64,000 nt of DNA from contig CAKTZI010000010.1 of the NCBI GenBank assembly GCA_934635385.1, positions 1 through 64,000 on the forward strand. Direction: 5' to 3'. Numbering within the stretch: position 1 is the first letter of the stretch; every line of letters starts with the position of its first letter. This document shows positions 7,406-16,887 of this stretch, piece by piece. This stretch comes from an uncultured Kiritimatiellota bacterium (GTDB lineage Bacteria; Verrucomicrobiota; Kiritimatiellia; RFP12; UBA1067). The position numbers and the translations under genes are program-made. Below the pieces are notes generated by a model, which did no database searches, was not told where the DNA came from, and saw only the letters and a list, made by a program, of their open reading frames with translations.

Positions 7406-8131
7406 TCAGACGAACCCCAAGACGTGGCGCATCGTGTAGATGCCGGGGGCCTGTCCCCGCGCCCAGACGAGGGCCTTCAGGGCCCCGGCGGCGAACGCCG
7501 CGCGATCCTGCGCCTTGTGCGTCAGCTCGACGCGCTCAAGCTCGCCCGCAAACATGACGGTGTGGTCGCCGACGACCGAGCCGCCGCGCAGCGCGTGGAT
7601 CGCGATCTCGCCGACGGGACGCTCCCCGATGTCGCCGTGGCGCCCGTAGACGAAGCCGTCGCCCTGTCCGCGCCCCTGCGCCGCCGCCTTGGCGAGCATG
7701 AGGGCCGTGCCCGACGGCGCGTCCTTCTTGTGGCGGTGGTGCATCTCCGTCACCTCGATGTCGTATTCGGGGCCGAGGATCGTCGCCGCCCGCTGGACGA
7801 GCTCCAGCAGGAGATTCACGCCAAGCGAGTAGTTGCCGCTCTGCACGACCGGGATCTTCTGCGCGGCGGCGTCCACGGCCTTCTGCTCGTCGGGCGTGAG
7901 GCCCGTCGTGCCGATCACGTAGGGAATGCCCTGCTCGGCCGCCTGCGCGACGAAGCCGGGCACGCCCGCGTGATAGGAGAAGTCGATGACGCCCTCGGTC
8001 TCCTTCGGCCACGTCCGCTCATACCCCTCGGCCACATCGACCTTGGCGACGACCTCCAGTCCGGCGTCCTTGGCCAGCTCAACCAGTTTCTTTCCCATGC
8101 GCCCGGCGGCGCCGACAATTGCGATCTTCAT
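7406..8131 (-). CDS. dapB: 4-hydroxy-tetrahydrodipicolinate reductase
   Basis: A 241-residue DapB with the N-terminal dinucleotide-binding GAAGRMG, the GTTGL loop, the active-site EMHHRHKKDAPSGTA and the later GGSVVGDHTVMF. It reduces the DapA product in lysine and diaminopimelate synthesis. The ATG lies behind a GGGAG ribosome site, with an extended -10 box about 30 bases upstream. It is the first gene of the unit that also holds the phosphomannomutase C-half and rnm. Confidence 0.95.
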   Translation of the reverse strand: MKIAIVGAAGRMGKKLVELAKDAGLEVVAKVDVAEGYERTWPKETEGVIDFSYHAGVPGFVAQAAEQGIPYVIGTTGLTPDEQKAVDAAAQKIPVVQSGNYSLGVNLLLELVQRAATILGPEYDIEVTEMHHRHKKDAPSGTALMLAKAAAQGRGQGDGFVYGRHGDIGERPVGEIAIHALRGGSVVGDHTVMFAGELERVELTHKAQDRAAFAAGALKALVWARGQAPGIYTMRHVLGFV

Positions 8132-8164
8132 GTGACTTCTCCCGTTTTCCGCTGTTGAGGCCGT

Positions 8165-8173
8165 ATTATAGCA
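8165..8173 (-). promoter_or_regulatory. Extended -10 promoter of dapB
   Basis: Minus strand TGCTATAAT, predicted start near 8158, leader about 27 bases. It is separated from the upstream terminator hairpin by only a few bases. Confidence 0.6.
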
Positions 8174-8175
8174 AA

Positions 8176-8202
8176 ATCATCCCCAGCCGTCTTGACGGCG
8201 GG
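8176..8202 (-). terminator. Hairpin terminator after the calcium-repeat gene
   Basis: The sequence contains GCCGTC-TT-GACGGC extended by CCCC and GGGG flanks. On the minus strand it gives a strong GC hairpin followed by GATGATTTTG. It lies between the end of the polysaccharide cluster (8222) and the dapB promoter, the expected place for a terminator. The trailing T tract is short. Confidence 0.5.
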
Positions 8203-8221
8203 GCCTGGCGCCTCAGTTGTT

Positions 8222-8533
8222 TCATTCATCAACGTCCCATTTGGTTATACGCCACGCTCCATTGCAGTTTTTCAACTCGAGATCCATTTGTGATACATCA
8301 ACCCTCGACGTCTTCCCTGACTGGAGTTTAACAGACACATACCAAGTCGTCCCCGTTGAGGATTCGGAATAGGCACGAATAACGTGAGGAGTGGAACAAT
8401 CTGTAGAACTGATATCGTTCTTCGACATCAGGCTGCCGAGGACCGTCAAGCCGTCTGGCAGCGAAGCAAGCGCAAACGCCCCCAGTAACTGTGCAGGCCA
8501 TCTCCGTAGGAAGTTCCGTAGCCCGTCGCCCAC
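8222..8533 (-). pseudogene. Out-of-frame tail of the calcium-repeat protein gene
   Basis: This frame encodes up to 103 residues overlapping the end of the calcium-repeat gene. Restoring one G to the run of five Gs in the codons for Tyr-Trp-Gly would carry the upstream protein into this frame and add about 85 residues ending near WRITKWDVDE. The stretch is AT-richer than its neighbours. It is either the shifted C-terminus (a real mutation or a sequencing error) or the remnant of another gene. No family is recognised. Confidence 0.4.
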
Positions 8534-9363
8534 CCCGTCGTGTCATGCCACTCGAAATCGTCCGCCTTGACAATGTATTCCGTCTCGTCGCCGTCGCAGA
8601 GGCCGTCGCCGTCGGTGTCCGCGCCCAGGGGGTCTGTCCCCAAAGATAGTTCCACGCCGTCCGGCAGCCCGTCCCCGTCGGAGTCCGGGTTCACGGGGTC
8701 TGTCCCCTGCGTCCACGCCTCGTAGGCGTCCGTGAGGCCGTCGCCGTCCGTGTCGGCCTGTGTGGCGAGCCGGAAGAACGCCGCGCGTTCCATCGCGTTC
8801 GTCGGGAAACTGCCCACGTCGATCTCGACGGCCACCGGGGATTGCGCGTCGGACACGTCGACCTGCGCGAGGCGCGTCCAGCCGGTCGGCGCAAGCCGCC
8901 AGTGCCCGAAGACGTCGAGACAGCCGTTGGGCAGGGAGAAGCCGTCCGGCCACGCCAGCCCCAGCGTCACCGTGTCAGTTTCTTTCTCTATGCCGAAGAA
9001 ACAGAGGTTGCTGTCGCTAAACACGGAGGAATCGGAGGTGGGGAGGCGCGGAGTATTTTTGACAGGATTTACAGGATTTGAGGTATTTGGCGTATCCGAC
9101 TCGTCAATCCTGTCAATCTTGTCAATCCTGTCTAAAACACCCCCGTCCACTCCGCGCCTCCGTTCCTCCTCATTCTCCGTGTTCAGCGTCGCAGACACTC
9201 CCTGCTTGTAAGCCCGCGTCACCGAGCCCTCCATCGTCGCAAAGGCCATGAAACCGCCAAGGATGAATACCGTCGGCCAACCAAGCCGCTTAGCCGCTAC
9301 GCGCACACGGACGGGACAGCGCGAGAGACCTATCGCCAGCGCGGCAAGTCTGATGGACGACAA
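8446..9363 (-). CDS. Secreted/anchored protein with thrombospondin type 3-like calcium repeats, probably frameshifted
   Basis: A 305-residue protein. It starts at TTG, the base after the stop codon of the giant esterase gene, and has a hydrophobic segment near residues 28-45. A middle domain is of unknown fold. Three DxDxDG calcium loops follow (TDGDGLTD, SDGDGLPD and TDGDGLCD, residues about 205-265). Such repeats stiffen or anchor exported proteins. Residues about 60-114 are encoded by a nested inverted-repeat DNA element and read as low-complexity sequence. The frame ends abruptly after a G5 run, suggesting a one-base deletion. It is the last gene of the cluster. The start is uncertain; a GTG further in is also possible. 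Confidence 0.6.
   Translation of the reverse strand: MSSIRLAALAIGLSRCPVRVRVAAKRLGWPTVFILGGFMAFATMEGSVTRAYKQGVSATLNTENEEERRRGVDGGVLDRIDKIDRIDESDTPNTSNPVNPVKNTPRLPTSDSSVFSDSNLCFFGIEKETDTVTLGLAWPDGFSLPNGCLDVFGHWRLAPTGWTRLAQVDVSDAQSPVAVEIDVGSFPTNAMERAAFFRLATQADTDGDGLTDAYEAWTQGTDPVNPDSDGDGLPDGVELSLGTDPLGADTDGDGLCDGDETEYIVKADDFEWHDTTGWATGYGTSYGDGLHSYWGRLRLLRCQTA
9020..9183. repeat. Nested inverted-repeat element inside a coding region
   Basis: The 35-base arms at 9020-9054 and 9149-9183 are about 77 percent complementary, including perfect 8-bp outer (AACACGGA) and 13-bp inner (GGAGGCGCGGAGT) parts. Between them lie tandem 9-base units of form GACAGGATT facing inverted copies of the same unit. The whole 164 bp is read through in frame by the calcium-repeat gene. 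Confidence 0.7.
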
Positions 9364-12300
9364 TCACCAGTCCGCGACCTTGGGCGGCTTGATTTCATCG
9401 GCAAAAAGGAAAACGAAGCCTGTCGCAAACGCATGGCAGCAGCTTGCCTGTGGCGCGTCATGTTCCCAAAGGGTTCCCGTGCGGTCTGCCATGCCCGCAT
9501 AGTAGGCAAGGGCTTCCTTTCGAGCGAGTTCGGGCGTCCCCGCACGCGCAAGGCAGTGGAAGCGCAACTGCATGCCGGGGAAGAGGCCGGCCTTCTTCAG
9601 CGTACCGCGCTCACCCCGCACCAGACGCCCCCAAAGTCCGGCATCGCGGACAGAGTCTGCCGTGCCCGTAAAGAACGCATAGTACTGGCACGTCTCGGTC
9701 GCTTCAGGTCGCACGGCGAGCGAACCATCCTTTCCGCGCACCGCATGGTCGCGGAACTGTGCGCCGTCAAATGACTGCGCACGGACAGCGGAACGGATCG
9801 CATCCGCACGACGGACGCAATGCTTCCATCCGTACAGCCACCCGACCGCATCCAAAGCGGCGGCATAGAGCATGTTCGCCGGATAGTTCACGTCCTGCAC
9901 ATAGGCGTTGGACTCATCCCAGCCGACGAACACCCATGACGGAAGCTTTTCAAGAAGTCCATCTGCGTTGGCATATCCGTCGAACCACTTCAACAGCTCC
10001 CTCACGCGCCTCTCCAGCAGCTTCGCCGTCTCGCGATCTCCGGTTCGGCGCACATAGTCCTCGACTTCAAGGAGAAACCACAGTGCATACGTGGGGATGT
10101 AGAGTCCATCCGTATGATCCGACGGATAGCACATCGCCACCATGCCCTTCGGAAGATGCGGGAATTCCTGCGCAAGCGCATAGTCGCGAAGGAACGCACG
10201 CTCGACCGACGCATTTCCCGTCAGCAGCTGCAGACTTGGACCCGAAAAATAGGAATCGCCCAGCCAGCCGGCGCGTTCGCGGCTCGGACAGTCCATCGGC
10301 ACGTCCGTCGCGCACTGTGCAAGCGTATGGGCGGCGGCCGACAGGACCTTGGCGGCCACCGGATCCGCCCCCACATAAACGCTGTTGAAAACCTCGGCAT
10401 TCCGATAGCGGCGCACGACGGGGGTCTTCCACGTCGCCTTGCCGGAGAGCATCGCCAGACGGGCGAACTTGAACGTCTGCGGCTCGAAGAACTCCAGCAC
10501 ATATCGTCCCGGACGCTTGATGTCCCATATTGCGCCGGCCGCGATTTCGATGCGCAGCGGGTTCACGTCTCCGTCAGGCGTACGCAACTCGTCCACGGCC
10601 GCCATGAACCGCCCCGGCTCCGTACACGCCAACTCCACCTGAAGGAATCCAGTTGTGTTATGCTCTCCGGCATAGAGCTTCGCCGGGACCTTTCGGCCGG
10701 ACACGTCCGGCGTCACCCGGCGCCACCTTGCCAGCTCGTGCCAGACGTTTACGTCGCATTCCTCCGCCTTGTATCCGCAGAAGACGGGCGGCGCGACATT
10801 CTCGAAGCATCGCGTCTTGGGCAAAGGCGTCGATTCGTCGCAGACGATGTCGTAGGCATCGACCTCGGCGAACGACCTGTCGAGACTGAAGTCGCAAAGC
10901 GGCACCTCCCGCGCAATGAAGCGCGGTGCTGCAACCGCCTCTAGTTCTCGCAACGGTGCCGGCGCACCGCCGATCAGGTAAGCTTCCGAAAAGCCTCTCT
11001 GGAAACTGGATCGCGGCGTCTTGACGATGCGTTCGGATGCCCGTGTCCTCCAGTTCGTGCCGCAGGTCGAGGATAGGACGCGTCCGTTCTGCATGACTTC
11101 CGCCGCGAGAAACGGGGACTGGTTCATGTACACGAAGTTGTTGCACCGATACGAGTTCACTTCAATGCGCAGTCGGTTCTGCCCGGCATTCAGTTGCACC
11201 GGAATTGCATCGACACGCGCGAAGCCAACCGGTGCGCGCGCCGGTCCGGCCGAGACAAATGTGCCGTTCACCTCGGCCTTGTAGCAGGATGCCGCCGCAA
11301 TCCGCAACTCCGCCGGGCCTTCCACCGCCGTCAGTTCCGTCTCGAATGTGAATGTTTCGTTCATCGTGTCGCCCGCACCCTTCGGCCACACCGCCTGTGC
11401 GGCAAGGAACAGATCAGGCGCATTGAATTTCTTGTGGTTCAGGAACTCCCACACGCGATCCAGCCACGTGTAGCTGCCCGTACCCGGTGCGGCGGCGGTC
11501 ATGAAGCAATGGTCCCGCGTCGCCAGCGTATGCAGATCGCCCTGCACCCCCATGCGGCGCAACTGCTCCCAGCACTTGACCGAGTTCATCGCCGCCCATC
11601 CGTCCGCATCGCCGTGCAGGAACAGCATCGGACAGGCCGCCAGGTCGAAGGAGAACTCCGGGGCGAGACGCGCCGCATCGTCATTGCCGCCCGTGCGGTT
11701 CGGCTCGTCAAGACCGTCCGTCAGCGCATAGGCGGGATACAGCGCAATGCCCCACTGCACATTGCACGGAAGAAGATCCGTCTCATCGACTGGCCAATAG
11801 GACCTGTGTCGAGAACTTGTCGCCCCCATGATCGTGAGATGTCCACCGGCGGAGGCGCCCATGATCCCGATGCGGTTCGGGTCGAGGTGACGCGCTTCCG
11901 CCTCGCGGCGCACGACGTGGACCGCTCGCTGAAGATCCTGCCAGGCGCTCGTATGCTTCGCGAGGCCTGTTGGACGCGGAGTGCGGTACTTGAGCGTCAC
12001 GACTGTCATGCCCTTCTCGTTCAGGTAGCGCCGCGCCGGCGTTACGCCATCCCAAGAATCCGGACGGTTATCGAAGTAGCCGCCGCCAGAATAGATGATC
12101 TGGATGCCCTTGGTGCGAGGCGTCTTCGGAATATGCCATTCGAGATACGGAACGCACTGGTTCGTCTGCGCATTCGGCATCTTGCCCTCCGGCCAGAGGG
12201 GCATCCGTTCGTAGCACCCCCGATCGTCATCGTCCGGGAAACGCACGTCAAGGCCGACCTCCTCGCCGAGCCGTCCATCGAAATTCATCTGGCGGATGAA

Positions 12301-13266
12301 CTCAAGTACACGGTCAAACCAGTGATCCCATGCCGTACCGTCGCTACCACGGTTCATGTCGCCGTGAAACCCATGCCAGCGATCCGCGAAAAGATGCAGT
12401 TCGACGGGGATCTTCATCCGGCGGAGCTGACGGTAGACCTGCGTTGAGCCCAACGGCGAAAAGTCGTCCGCACCGCCGTGGAACAGGCACATCGGACAGG
12501 TCTTGCCGTCGAACGCGAGTTCCTTCACGAGCGCGACGTCGGGCGCATCCCCATCACGGGCGTTCGGCACGCCCTCGCCGTCGGTCAGCACATATGCCGC
12601 CGCCTGCGGCACGGCAAAGAGCAGGTTGCACGGCAAGGCGTCGAGTTCATCGACCGGGGCATACGCCGCCGTCTCCGACGATGTGGCCAGGAGAAGGACG
12701 AGCTTGGCACCGGCCGATATTCCCGTGGCGCCGATCTTCTCCGGACTGAAGCCCCACTTCGACGCATGCGCCCGCATGAACCGTATGGCCCTCTGCGCAT
12801 CCTCCCAGCCGGACTGGTGTATGGGAAGCCCTTTCGGACGCGGCGTGCGATACGTCAGGTTCGCGACCGTCACGCCCGCGCGGACGAACCGGTCGATGGC
12901 CGGTTGCAGACGTTCCGCGTCGCAGCAGGATTCGAAACCGCCGCCAGAGACCACGAGCACGGCAAGATCGATCCGATTGGACGGATTCGGTGCATACCAG
13001 TCGATGTACGGTCGCCGAAAGTCGTCTGCACGAAACGTCGGGTATTGAGCCTCTTCCGTCGTCGCGGCGATCTGGTGCGGCTGCTCGTCCGGCATCTTGC
13101 CTTCGGGCCAGATGTATTCACGCAGGGCCGGACTTGCCGAAGGCGTCAGCGGCCCGAACGACGCACGGTCATCCGGTGAACTCCACATCCCGAACGCGCC
13201 TGTCGATGCCGCCGCCAAAATGCAGACGAGCGACATGACGATCTTTCGCGCGCATTCAGCGTACAT
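9364..13266 (-). CDS. Secreted bis-esterase/alpha-L-rhamnosidase (GH78-like) multidomain enzyme
   Basis: A 1,300-residue exported protein. After a signal peptide come two alpha/beta-hydrolase esterase domains of the BD-FAE/acetylesterase type. The first has nucleophile motif GISAG near residue 185, the second GASAG near 471, and both carry a HGG/SGGG oxyanion region and late Asp/His. Residues about 650-1300 form a GH78-like rhamnosidase: beta-sandwich parts, the (alpha/alpha)6 motif DCPSRERAGWLGD near 990-1003 and a late TLWE near 1265 as candidate base. It probably deacetylates and derhamnosylates pectin-like glycans. The ATG at 13266, with GGAGAGG 8 bases upstream, overlaps the preceding gene by 11 bases; a start further up lacks such a site. 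Confidence 0.85.
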   Translation of the reverse strand: MYAECARKIVMSLVCILAAASTGAFGMWSSPDDRASFGPLTPSASPALREYIWPEGKMPDEQPHQIAATTEEAQYPTFRADDFRRPYIDWYAPNPSNRIDLAVLVVSGGGFESCCDAERLQPAIDRFVRAGVTVANLTYRTPRPKGLPIHQSGWEDAQRAIRFMRAHASKWGFSPEKIGATGISAGAKLVLLLATSSETAAYAPVDELDALPCNLLFAVPQAAAYVLTDGEGVPNARDGDAPDVALVKELAFDGKTCPMCLFHGGADDFSPLGSTQVYRQLRRMKIPVELHLFADRWHGFHGDMNRGSDGTAWDHWFDRVLEFIRQMNFDGRLGEEVGLDVRFPDDDDRGCYERMPLWPEGKMPNAQTNQCVPYLEWHIPKTPRTKGIQIIYSGGGYFDNRPDSWDGVTPARRYLNEKGMTVVTLKYRTPRPTGLAKHTSAWQDLQRAVHVVRREAEARHLDPNRIGIMGASAGGHLTIMGATSSRHRSYWPVDETDLLPCNVQWGIALYPAYALTDGLDEPNRTGGNDDAARLAPEFSFDLAACPMLFLHGDADGWAAMNSVKCWEQLRRMGVQGDLHTLATRDHCFMTAAAPGTGSYTWLDRVWEFLNHKKFNAPDLFLAAQAVWPKGAGDTMNETFTFETELTAVEGPAELRIAAASCYKAEVNGTFVSAGPARAPVGFARVDAIPVQLNAGQNRLRIEVNSYRCNNFVYMNQSPFLAAEVMQNGRVLSSTCGTNWRTRASERIVKTPRSSFQRGFSEAYLIGGAPAPLRELEAVAAPRFIAREVPLCDFSLDRSFAEVDAYDIVCDESTPLPKTRCFENVAPPVFCGYKAEECDVNVWHELARWRRVTPDVSGRKVPAKLYAGEHNTTGFLQVELACTEPGRFMAAVDELRTPDGDVNPLRIEIAAGAIWDIKRPGRYVLEFFEPQTFKFARLAMLSGKATWKTPVVRRYRNAEVFNSVYVGADPVAAKVLSAAAHTLAQCATDVPMDCPSRERAGWLGDSYFSGPSLQLLTGNASVERAFLRDYALAQEFPHLPKGMVAMCYPSDHTDGLYIPTYALWFLLEVEDYVRRTGDRETAKLLERRVRELLKWFDGYANADGLLEKLPSWVFVGWDESNAYVQDVNYPANMLYAAALDAVGWLYGWKHCVRRADAIRSAVRAQSFDGAQFRDHAVRGKDGSLAVRPEATETCQYYAFFTGTADSVRDAGLWGRLVRGERGTLKKAGLFPGMQLRFHCLARAGTPELARKEALAYYAGMADRTGTLWEHDAPQASCCHAFATGFVFLFADEIKPPKVADW

Positions 13267-15295
13267 ACGTAATCCTCTCCCCGTCCGCTTCGATGAATGG
13301 CACGCCATTCTCCGGCATTCCGGCCTTCACGCCGGGTCCTTCGACCAACCAGCCGTAGGGCGCCAGACGATGCCCCTCGATCGTCCGAGGCACATCGCCA
13401 AGGTTCACGAGGAAGCGCACACCGCCGTATGTCGCCACAACGGTTCCGTCGTCGGCCGGCGTGGCCGGATCGACGCCGCGCGCGAACAGGGGAGACCTGT
13501 CGTGCACAAACTCCGTGACACGGCCACCGACAGTCCGCGCAAGCACACGGGACTGCAAGGCGTGCAACCAGGCATACCAACGCCGAATGCCATCATCCTT
13601 CGTCAGCTCATCGGCCTTGTACGCCACGACAATGTTGTAGCCGAGCGCGAGCACCCACGCGAGGACGCGCTCGTTCCGGGTGAAGCCCGCGAGGTCGTGA
13701 TGGTAGAAAAGGAGCTTGTCCCTGAAGAGGCGCTGGGCCACAGGTTCGAGGGTCCACGTGTCGGCGGGAAAGCGGTTTTCCTTGTGCAGCTTCCGTCCGA
13801 CCATGTCCTCAAGCGGAACCGTCCCCCAAGCGCAACCGGTCAGCCCGAGTTCCGAATCTGCCACCATGTCAAACCCGTCCTCCGTGAAGAGCGGCATGTG
13901 GCGGCTGTCCTCCTCCACGATCGAGATCATGCCCTCCTCATGCGCCGTGACGGACGGTGAATGTGGGCTGAAGTCGCGAAACCACGGCATGGAGCCGCAC
14001 TGGTCCTGAAACAGGATGTCAGAGCCGTATGTCTCTTGTGCCGCACGTCGGGTTGCGCGATTCGCCGCCTGCACGACCGGATGCCAGTACGTGATGTTGT
14101 AGCCCTTGTGCGGCCCGTACTTGAGCGTGATCGGACTGCTGTCGCGCTTTCTGGCAACAGGCTCCATGCCGGCCTTCTTGAACACCTCCGACTTAAAGGG
14201 TTCGGAGCCCCACCAGCACGGATTCGTGTACGGCATGAACAGTCCGCCACGGGCATGGATGGCCGCAACCATGTTCTTGAAGTCATCGGAACTGCCAAAC
14301 GTTTTCCGTGGCGGAAAGAAATCCGGATACGCATTGTCGAAGCCATGCGGCATGTAGTCGTGGATATGCACGAGCGTGGGCATCGGCAGGTCTTCGGCAA
14401 GCGTGGCAATCCTTTTCGCGTCGGCCGCGAGGACAAGCAACAGCGGTGAGGCGGCCAGCCTGTGCAGAAACGCCGCCCCGTCACGCGGCGGCAGTTTCGA
14501 CGCGAGTGAGCGTCCGAGGCCGTTTTCCTTCAGGTACGCCGAGAGGGACGAATCGACAGTTCCGCCCTCGACGATCCGCACCGTCGGCGTCTCGACCGAT
14601 TCACCGGGCTTCAGCCAGTACGCCGAGGCATGCGAATAGCAGCCGCCACGGCCATCTCCGGCCACAGTCGCCGATCCCGGAACGAACGGATGCGGATTCT
14701 TCCAGGGCGCGAAGTCGCCGCGACGCTGAACGCCATAGACCTGGATGGACGCGCCGGATTTCGTCTCAAGACGCGCCCAGTCCGCAAAGAGCGGCGGATA
14801 GGGAACGGAGTAATTGCACTTGGACGTGAAGAACTTCTCGTTGAGCGCCATGCCCGTCGTCTCGTTGCCGCGGCCCGGAAAGACGAACCGCGCCACATCG
14901 CTCGGACGGAAACGCAGATTCGCAGGGAAGTGGAATTCCTCGACGATGCCCTTCTTCGCCGTCAAGCGGGCTTTCATCGTCAAGGATCCGTCACTCTTGC
15001 GCATCGTCGTTACGGTGACGTCCAAGATGGGCGACACCCACTTCGACACGACCGTATCGCCGTGTCGTGTCTCTGAGAACCGTCCCCCGATGCGGTCCTC
15101 CCGTTCGACCTGCGCCGCCGAGAGCCAATTCGTCTCGGCGAACATCACGCGCCAGAGGCCATGTTCACCAGATTCGAGATAGGCTTTCCCGTGGACATCT
15201 CGTGCCGCGACACGCCCCTTCTCGCACCGCACCTCTCCCTTGGCAACCAGAAGCGCACAAACAATGATCGCCGAAACAGCAAGCCAAACTCTCAT
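13256..15295 (-). CDS. Secreted TIM-barrel glycosidase-like protein (DUF6259-like)
   Basis: A 679-residue protein with an N-terminal signal segment (residues 1-18), a beta-sandwich N-domain and a barrel-like core. Core motifs include HIHDYMPHGFDNAYPDFFPP, DILFQDQCG and LFTEDGFDMVADSE. These Asp/Glu-bearing strand ends resemble retaining glycosidases of the DUF6259 type. The substrate is unknown. It lies between the metallophosphoesterase (31-base gap) and the bis-esterase/rhamnosidase (11-base overlap), so it likely attacks the same polymer. A GGAGG site stands 5 bases before the ATG. The family assignment is from recognition, not a search. Confidence 0.65.
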   Translation of the reverse strand: MRVWLAVSAIIVCALLVAKGEVRCEKGRVAARDVHGKAYLESGEHGLWRVMFAETNWLSAAQVEREDRIGGRFSETRHGDTVVSKWVSPILDVTVTTMRKSDGSLTMKARLTAKKGIVEEFHFPANLRFRPSDVARFVFPGRGNETTGMALNEKFFTSKCNYSVPYPPLFADWARLETKSGASIQVYGVQRRGDFAPWKNPHPFVPGSATVAGDGRGGCYSHASAYWLKPGESVETPTVRIVEGGTVDSSLSAYLKENGLGRSLASKLPPRDGAAFLHRLAASPLLLVLAADAKRIATLAEDLPMPTLVHIHDYMPHGFDNAYPDFFPPRKTFGSSDDFKNMVAAIHARGGLFMPYTNPCWWGSEPFKSEVFKKAGMEPVARKRDSSPITLKYGPHKGYNITYWHPVVQAANRATRRAAQETYGSDILFQDQCGSMPWFRDFSPHSPSVTAHEEGMISIVEEDSRHMPLFTEDGFDMVADSELGLTGCAWGTVPLEDMVGRKLHKENRFPADTWTLEPVAQRLFRDKLLFYHHDLAGFTRNERVLAWVLALGYNIVVAYKADELTKDDGIRRWYAWLHALQSRVLARTVGGRVTEFVHDRSPLFARGVDPATPADDGTVVATYGGVRFLVNLGDVPRTIEGHRLAPYGWLVEGPGVKAGMPENGVPFIEADGERITYVR

Positions 15296-15326
15296 CCGAC
15301 CCTCCAGCTTTCAGGCATCACGCCAT

Positions 15327-16862
15327 TCAGGCCAACTTCATCCAGTTGGACACGACGGAACGACCTTCATTCCCCCAGCAGTCTGCCGGCGTAACCACAA
15401 ACCGCACGCTGCGGTTGCGCGGTATCACGTCGCCGAAGAACGCACAGGCGCAAGGCCCCTTCTCGCGCGACTCGGCCTGCATGCCATCTGGCGGAAAGAC
15501 CCGGCTCTCGGCGACCGTCCGCACCGTATCCGCATCGCGCACCTCGCAGCGGACGCCAAAGTCGTAGGCCCGCACTGGCGAACCGATGAGCGTCGTGACG
15601 GGTGGGAACGAAACCACGACCTGCTCGCGTGGCGTCTTGTCGTCATAGTAGCCGTCCTTCGCCCGGCGATGTCCATCCTTCACGCGCACGGCCGTCACCT
15701 TCGCGCCCGGCGCGAACTGGGGAGGCGTAGCCTTCGCAGCCTCGGCGCGGCGGCGGAAGTCGAACGCCGCCACGCCCTGTGGCGGAACCGTGCGACCGCC
15801 GTAGAGAGGGATGACCCAGTCCGGTCCGAGCGACTGGTCGTGCGTCCACTCGCGCCGCTCGAACACGATTCGGTCTCCGTAGACCGACATCAGCATACCC
15901 TGACGGACACTGTGCACGTCCACTTTCGGCATCTCCTGTGGCGGCTTGCGGTTGAAGTCGGCGCAGTTGAAGCCGTTTTCCCTGCCAGGAACTGTGAATT
16001 CGTGCCCACGCGCACAGGAGCATCCAACAGAGGTGAACTCACCCTGCCAGATGCACTTCTCGTCCGTAAGCGACTGGTGTTCGTGTCCCGTGAGCGCGAG
16101 GCAGTTGGGATAGCCGTTGAGCGCCTTGCGCGTCAGGCCCCTGTCAAAGGACTTGATCCACTTTTCGCCGCGCAGGAGCCATGTGGCGTATGTCGTGTCC
16201 TCCACATACTCGTGCTGGACGTAGAAGAACGGACGATCCTTGGGAAGATCGAGCGTGGGCAGGAACTCCGGCAGCGGCGTACGCTCGTTTTCGAAGCCCT
16301 TGGCGTACTTGTGGCCCTGCTCGTCGCCCAGGATGCTCATCCAGTTGCGCAGGACGAACGTGTACCCCTTCACGGTCTTCGCGCGGATCGGCATGTAATC
16401 CTCGCCAAAACAGCTCTGCCAAACCTCCTGCTTGCGCCAATGGAACGCTTCGGCCTTCGACTCGTCGAACGTCTTGTACCAGCTTCCGGCAAATGCGTCC
16501 TCGTCGTGATTCCCGGTCACGAAAAGCTTCTCGATGCGCACACCATCCGAACGGCAGTCATTCGGGAAGACCTTGCGCCAGGTACGTGCCACCGACTCGA
16601 ACTCGCATCTGCGGCTCGTTGTCGTGAGATCTCCGGCGATCAGCACGGCATCGACCTTGCGGCTGTCGTAGAAGCGCAACGCCTTCTCGAAGAAATTGGC
16701 GTTGTCGTCCCGCGTGACGTGGATGTCAGAAAGAACCCCCACGACCAGATTGGGTTTTGCGCCTTTCGGCAAAGGGGCCAACGCCGGTTGCGCCCTCGCC
16801 GACATTGCAGACGGCACGATCGCCGCCCCCGTCGCGCCAAAAAGAAATTCGCGTCTATTCAT
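15327..16862 (-). CDS. Tat-exported calcineurin-like metallophosphoesterase
   Basis: A 511-residue protein with a twin-arginine signal (MNRREFLFGATGAA). The five metallophosphoesterase motifs are present: SDIHVTRDD, AGDLT, GNHDED, VQHEY and GHEH. A C-terminal beta-rich domain follows. The family hydrolyses phosphomono- or diesters using two metals, which fits Tat export of a folded metalloprotein. In this cluster the target may be a phosphorylated glycan or a glycolipid head group; that is inference. GAGAGGA precedes the ATG. Confidence 0.85.
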   Translation of the reverse strand: MNRREFLFGATGAAIVPSAMSARAQPALAPLPKGAKPNLVVGVLSDIHVTRDDNANFFEKALRFYDSRKVDAVLIAGDLTTTSRRCEFESVARTWRKVFPNDCRSDGVRIEKLFVTGNHDEDAFAGSWYKTFDESKAEAFHWRKQEVWQSCFGEDYMPIRAKTVKGYTFVLRNWMSILGDEQGHKYAKGFENERTPLPEFLPTLDLPKDRPFFYVQHEYVEDTTYATWLLRGEKWIKSFDRGLTRKALNGYPNCLALTGHEHQSLTDEKCIWQGEFTSVGCSCARGHEFTVPGRENGFNCADFNRKPPQEMPKVDVHSVRQGMLMSVYGDRIVFERREWTHDQSLGPDWVIPLYGGRTVPPQGVAAFDFRRRAEAAKATPPQFAPGAKVTAVRVKDGHRRAKDGYYDDKTPREQVVVSFPPVTTLIGSPVRAYDFGVRCEVRDADTVRTVAESRVFPPDGMQAESREKGPCACAFFGDVIPRNRSVRFVVTPADCWGNEGRSVVSNWMKLA

Positions 16863-16887
16863 CTCTATTCCTCTCTCTTGTTCATGT

